14,242 nucleotides of DNA, from NCBI GenBank assembly GCA_007134805.1, contig SLKB01000201.1, positions 1 through 14,242 on the forward strand, read 5' to 3'. A program made the position numbers and the translations under genes. This DNA comes from Paracoccaceae bacterium (GTDB lineage: Bacteria; Pseudomonadota; Alphaproteobacteria; Rhodobacterales; Rhodobacteraceae). A model generated the notes under the pieces. That model worked only from the letters and a program-made list of their open reading frames with translations, was not told where the DNA came from and ran no database searches. Shown here piece after piece: positions 12,309 to 14,242 of the stretch (positions are counted from its first letter, which is position 1; every line of letters starts with the position of its first letter).

Positions 12309-12355
12309 GGGCAAAATTTCCCTCTGCGCACAGGGCCGTGAGCCGCGCCCCGGTC

Positions 12356-12679
12356 TCAGCGGGCCTCGCCTTCAAGTTGTGCACGCAAATGTTCTGCATG
12401 TGCACGGGCTTCGCGCAGCCCCTCCATCGCGGCGGCGAGTTCCGCCTCGCTCTGCTTCAGCCGGGTCGTGAGATCACGTTCGCGTGTTTCGACATATTCG
12501 ATGGCCTGGTCGCGAATCAGCTCGGCCTCGTGCAGGTCCTGCGCCATGCGGTCAAGCTCGCTCAGATCCTGCTGCCGGATGCGCGTGAAGCGATGGATCA
12601 ACCAATGCGTGAACCACCCCAGCCCAAAGGCCACGAACAGCACCAGCGCCGTGACAATGACAAATTCCGTGCGGTTCAT
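12356..12679 (-). CDS. Small membrane-anchored coiled-coil protein, function unknown
   Basis: This 107-residue protein has a single N-terminal transmembrane segment (about residues 6-28, FVIVTALVLFVAFGLGWFTHW). A short basic stretch (HRFTRIRQQ) follows, then a highly charged, heptad-like helix from about 38 to the C-terminus, rich in Glu, Arg, Ala and Leu. The basic residues after the membrane segment suggest an N-out/C-in topology with a cytoplasmic coiled coil. The ATG at 12679 has an AGGAG sequence about 9 nt upstream and lies 18 nt after the OmpA-family gene, so the two are probably cotranscribed. I recall similar small proteins in other Rhodobacterales but know no established function. 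The layout is loosely like the YhcB/ZapG type (one membrane helix plus coiled coil), but I see no sequence match that would justify that name. Confidence 0.85.
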   Translation of the reverse strand: MNRTEFVIVTALVLFVAFGLGWFTHWLIHRFTRIRQQDLSELDRMAQDLHEAELIRDQAIEYVETRERDLTTRLKQSEAELAAAMEGLREARAHAEHLRAQLEGEAR

Positions 12680-12697
12680 CGCATCCTGCTCCTGGCG

Positions 12698-14242
12698 TCA
12701 GCGCGAGGGCCGCTCGGGCGCGCGCGGGGTGTCTTCGGTCGCAGCACTCACTGCGATCTCGAGATCGGCCTCATCGATCGGCTGGTCATCCGGCTCGGGC
12801 GCAGTGCCGCTGGCGCGCTCTTCCTCGGCGGCCTCGGCCGAGGCGCCGATCAGGCGGATCTCGATCCGGCGATTGGCCTCGCGGCCAGCCGCCGTGGAGT
12901 TGTCAGCGATCGGGAATTCAGGGCCGAAGCCGCGCGCCTCGAATTCCGAAACCAGTGCCCCGCGCTGCATCAGCGCGGCGAGCACCGACTCGGCGCGGCG
13001 CTGGCTCAGGCGCATGTTGCCCTCGAGGCTGCCCTGGCTGTCGGTGTGCCCGCCAACCTCCATCTCCAGGCGCCCGCAATCGCGCAGAACATTGGCGATC
13101 CGGTCGACGACCCGGGACGCATCGGGATTGATGTCCACGGAACCGGGATCGAAGGTGATCTGCTGTTCGTCCAGGATCTCTCCGATCCAGCGCTCACAGC
13201 GGGCAGGCGTCGGGATCATGGCGATCGGATCGAAGCGCTCGTCATAGCTGATGTTCAGGTTGAAGACAGCCGCGCCGCCCAGTTGTTCGCCCAGATTGCG
13301 CGAGATCTTGTCTGACGCCTCGGCATCCCCCGAGACACCCCGAATATCGATCCGGTCCTGCCGCATCCGCACCTGGCCATGTTCGAGATAGCCCAGCGCA
13401 TCGACCGCAAGCAGCGCGCGTCTGGGCCAGCCCCCCGGCAGGTCGGCATCGAGCCGGGCGCTCATCATCACCGAAGGCCCCCCGAACTGCGCGCGTGCAA
13501 GCGCTGCCACGGCATCGCGGACGCGCTCATCGTTCAGCCGCCCGCTGAGGGTCACGGCACCGTCCGTCGAGCGGGCCGCGATGAATTCGATCGCCTCATC
13601 GGGGCGGCCGTCTTCATCGACCTCTGGCGGCAGGCGCAACGCGGTCAAGGAGAACACCTCGGGCAGGCGGTTTTCCAGCTCTCCCACCACCCGGTCGAAG
13701 AGCGAGCCCGGCACGGCGTGCGGCGCCACCAGGCTGACTTCGATGTCTGAAATCGTCACATTGCCCGTGTCGAGCTGCGCCAGCGCGCCGATCGCCTCGG
13801 TCGCGGCTTGCTGCCAGCGCGGGGTCGGACTGCCGAGCCCGAGCGTGCATTCCATCATGCCTGTCGCCCCCGCCCGGCGCGCCGCCGCGAGGATCGCCGC
13901 GCGCGCATCCTGGGTGTCGGCCGCGCAGGCATCGAAGCGTGCCCCTTCCTCATCCTTGACAAAGCGCAGCGTGAACGGCGTGATCACCGGGCGCGGCGCC
14001 GAAATCTCGACAGTCGAGATCAGCCCGCGCGGGCGGTTGCGGATCAGATGGTCGCGCACTTCGTCGCGTTCGCGCACGCTGTTGGCAAGGCCGGTGATCT
14101 CGATATGTTCGGCAGATATCGAGACCTTGCTCGCCTCGATCCGGGCAAGCGCGCCGAGCCCGTAATCGACGGCCGTCGTCCAGCCCATCGGCACGGCGTG
14201 ATCCGCGGTCTCAAGCATGTTGACGACCGACAACTCCGGGTC
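12698..14242 (-). CDS. OmpA-family protein with repeated BON-like modules (5' end cut by window)
   Basis: The frame is open to the window edge, so the true start and any signal peptide lie outside; a TTG at 14233 is not convincing as a start. 514 residues are visible (numbered from the codon at 14242). Residues 362-465 form an OmpA-like peptidoglycan-binding domain: GHTDSQG with Asp401 and NMRLSQRRAESV with Arg416, equivalent to E. coli OmpA Asp271 and Arg286 that bind diaminopimelate. The preceding part holds three similar units starting near Trp21, Trp143 and Trp272, each with a pattern like AL..L..G.V.I followed by a BON-like alpha/beta stretch. The last about 50 residues form an acidic, low-complexity tail. 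It presumably links the outer membrane or periplasm to peptidoglycan. The small coiled-coil gene follows after 18 nt. TGA stop. Confidence 0.9.
   Translation of the reverse strand, partial: DPELSVVNMLETADHAVPMGWTTAVDYGLGALARIEASKVSISAEHIEITGLANSVRERDEVRDHLIRNRPRGLISTVEISAPRPVITPFTLRFVKDEEGARFDACAADTQDARAAILAAARRAGATGMMECTLGLGSPTPRWQQAATEAIGALAQLDTGNVTISDIEVSLVAPHAVPGSLFDRVVGELENRLPEVFSLTALRLPPEVDEDGRPDEAIEFIAARSTDGAVTLSGRLNDERVRDAVAALARAQFGGPSVMMSARLDADLPGGWPRRALLAVDALGYLEHGQVRMRQDRIDIRGVSGDAEASDKISRNLGEQLGGAAVFNLNISYDERFDPIAMIPTPARCERWIGEILDEQQITFDPGSVDINPDASRVVDRIANVLRDCGRLEMEVGGHTDSQGSLEGNMRLSQRRAESVLAALMQRGALVSEFEARGFGPEFPIADNSTAAGREANRRIEIRLIGASAEAAEEERASGTAPEPDDQPIDEADLEIAVSAATEDTPRAPERPSR

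Noticed and set aside
12309..12335. AGGG/CCCT inverted repeat around an A/T stretch after the coiled-coil gene
   Set aside because: A 4-bp stem with an 8-nt loop and no T-run is too weak to call a terminator.
11463..12341. 292-codon plus-strand frame over rplJ and its leader
   Set aside because: Antisense to rplJ and its structured leader, with no recognisable protein features.
12302..13315. 337-codon plus-strand frame
   Set aside because: Antisense to the small coiled-coil gene and the OmpA domain, both of which are well supported.

Overview
The window is a conserved housekeeping region from a GC-rich alphaproteobacterium, most likely a member of the Rhodobacterales (Rhodobacteraceae/Paracoccaceae/Roseobacteraceae). 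That placement rests on remembered family resemblance of L10, EF-G, RpoB and the OmpA-family protein with its small coiled-coil neighbour; no search was run. Every supported gene is on the minus strand, so transcription runs from high to low coordinates.

In transcription order the layout is as follows. (1) 14242-12356: the 3' part of an OmpA-family envelope protein gene, cut by the window edge, followed 18 nt later by a gene for a 107-residue membrane-anchored coiled-coil protein. (2) 12308-12054: a candidate promoter and a roughly 220-nt structured leader, matching the position of the L10 autoregulatory leader. (3) 12053-2394: the rplJ-rplL-rpoB-rpoC unit encoding ribosomal stalk proteins L10 and L7/L12 and the beta and beta' subunits of RNA polymerase. 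It ends in a very strong intrinsic terminator at 2331-2366. (4) 2277-1: the str unit, with its own near-consensus promoter, a roughly 217-nt leader, rpsL (S12), rpsG (S7) and the N-terminal half of fusA (EF-G), which runs off the window at position 1.

The proteins look intact and ordinary: active-site, zinc and GTPase motifs are all present. Together the genes supply the ribosomal stalk, the factor that works on it (EF-G), the decoding-centre proteins and the RNA polymerase core. Synthesis of these is normally coordinated by growth rate and by ribosomal-protein feedback.

The most interesting material is non-coding. The 261-nt rplL-rpoB spacer is almost completely tiled by four predicted RNA structures: a 13-bp terminator-like hairpin, a 64-nt stem of 24 bp with one mismatch, a hairpin whose loop can pair with downstream sequence as a pseudoknot, and an imperfect hairpin ending 4 nt before the rpoB ribosome binding site. 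This resembles in layout, not in sequence, the attenuator plus RNase III processing site known between rplL and rpoB in Escherichia coli. Other points are a 12-nt rpsL-rpsG spacer that leaves no room for the E. coli-type S7 repressor site, and a threefold internal repeat of about 125 residues in the OmpA-family protein. I found no mobile element, CRISPR array, tRNA or rRNA, and no sign of a new multi-gene system.
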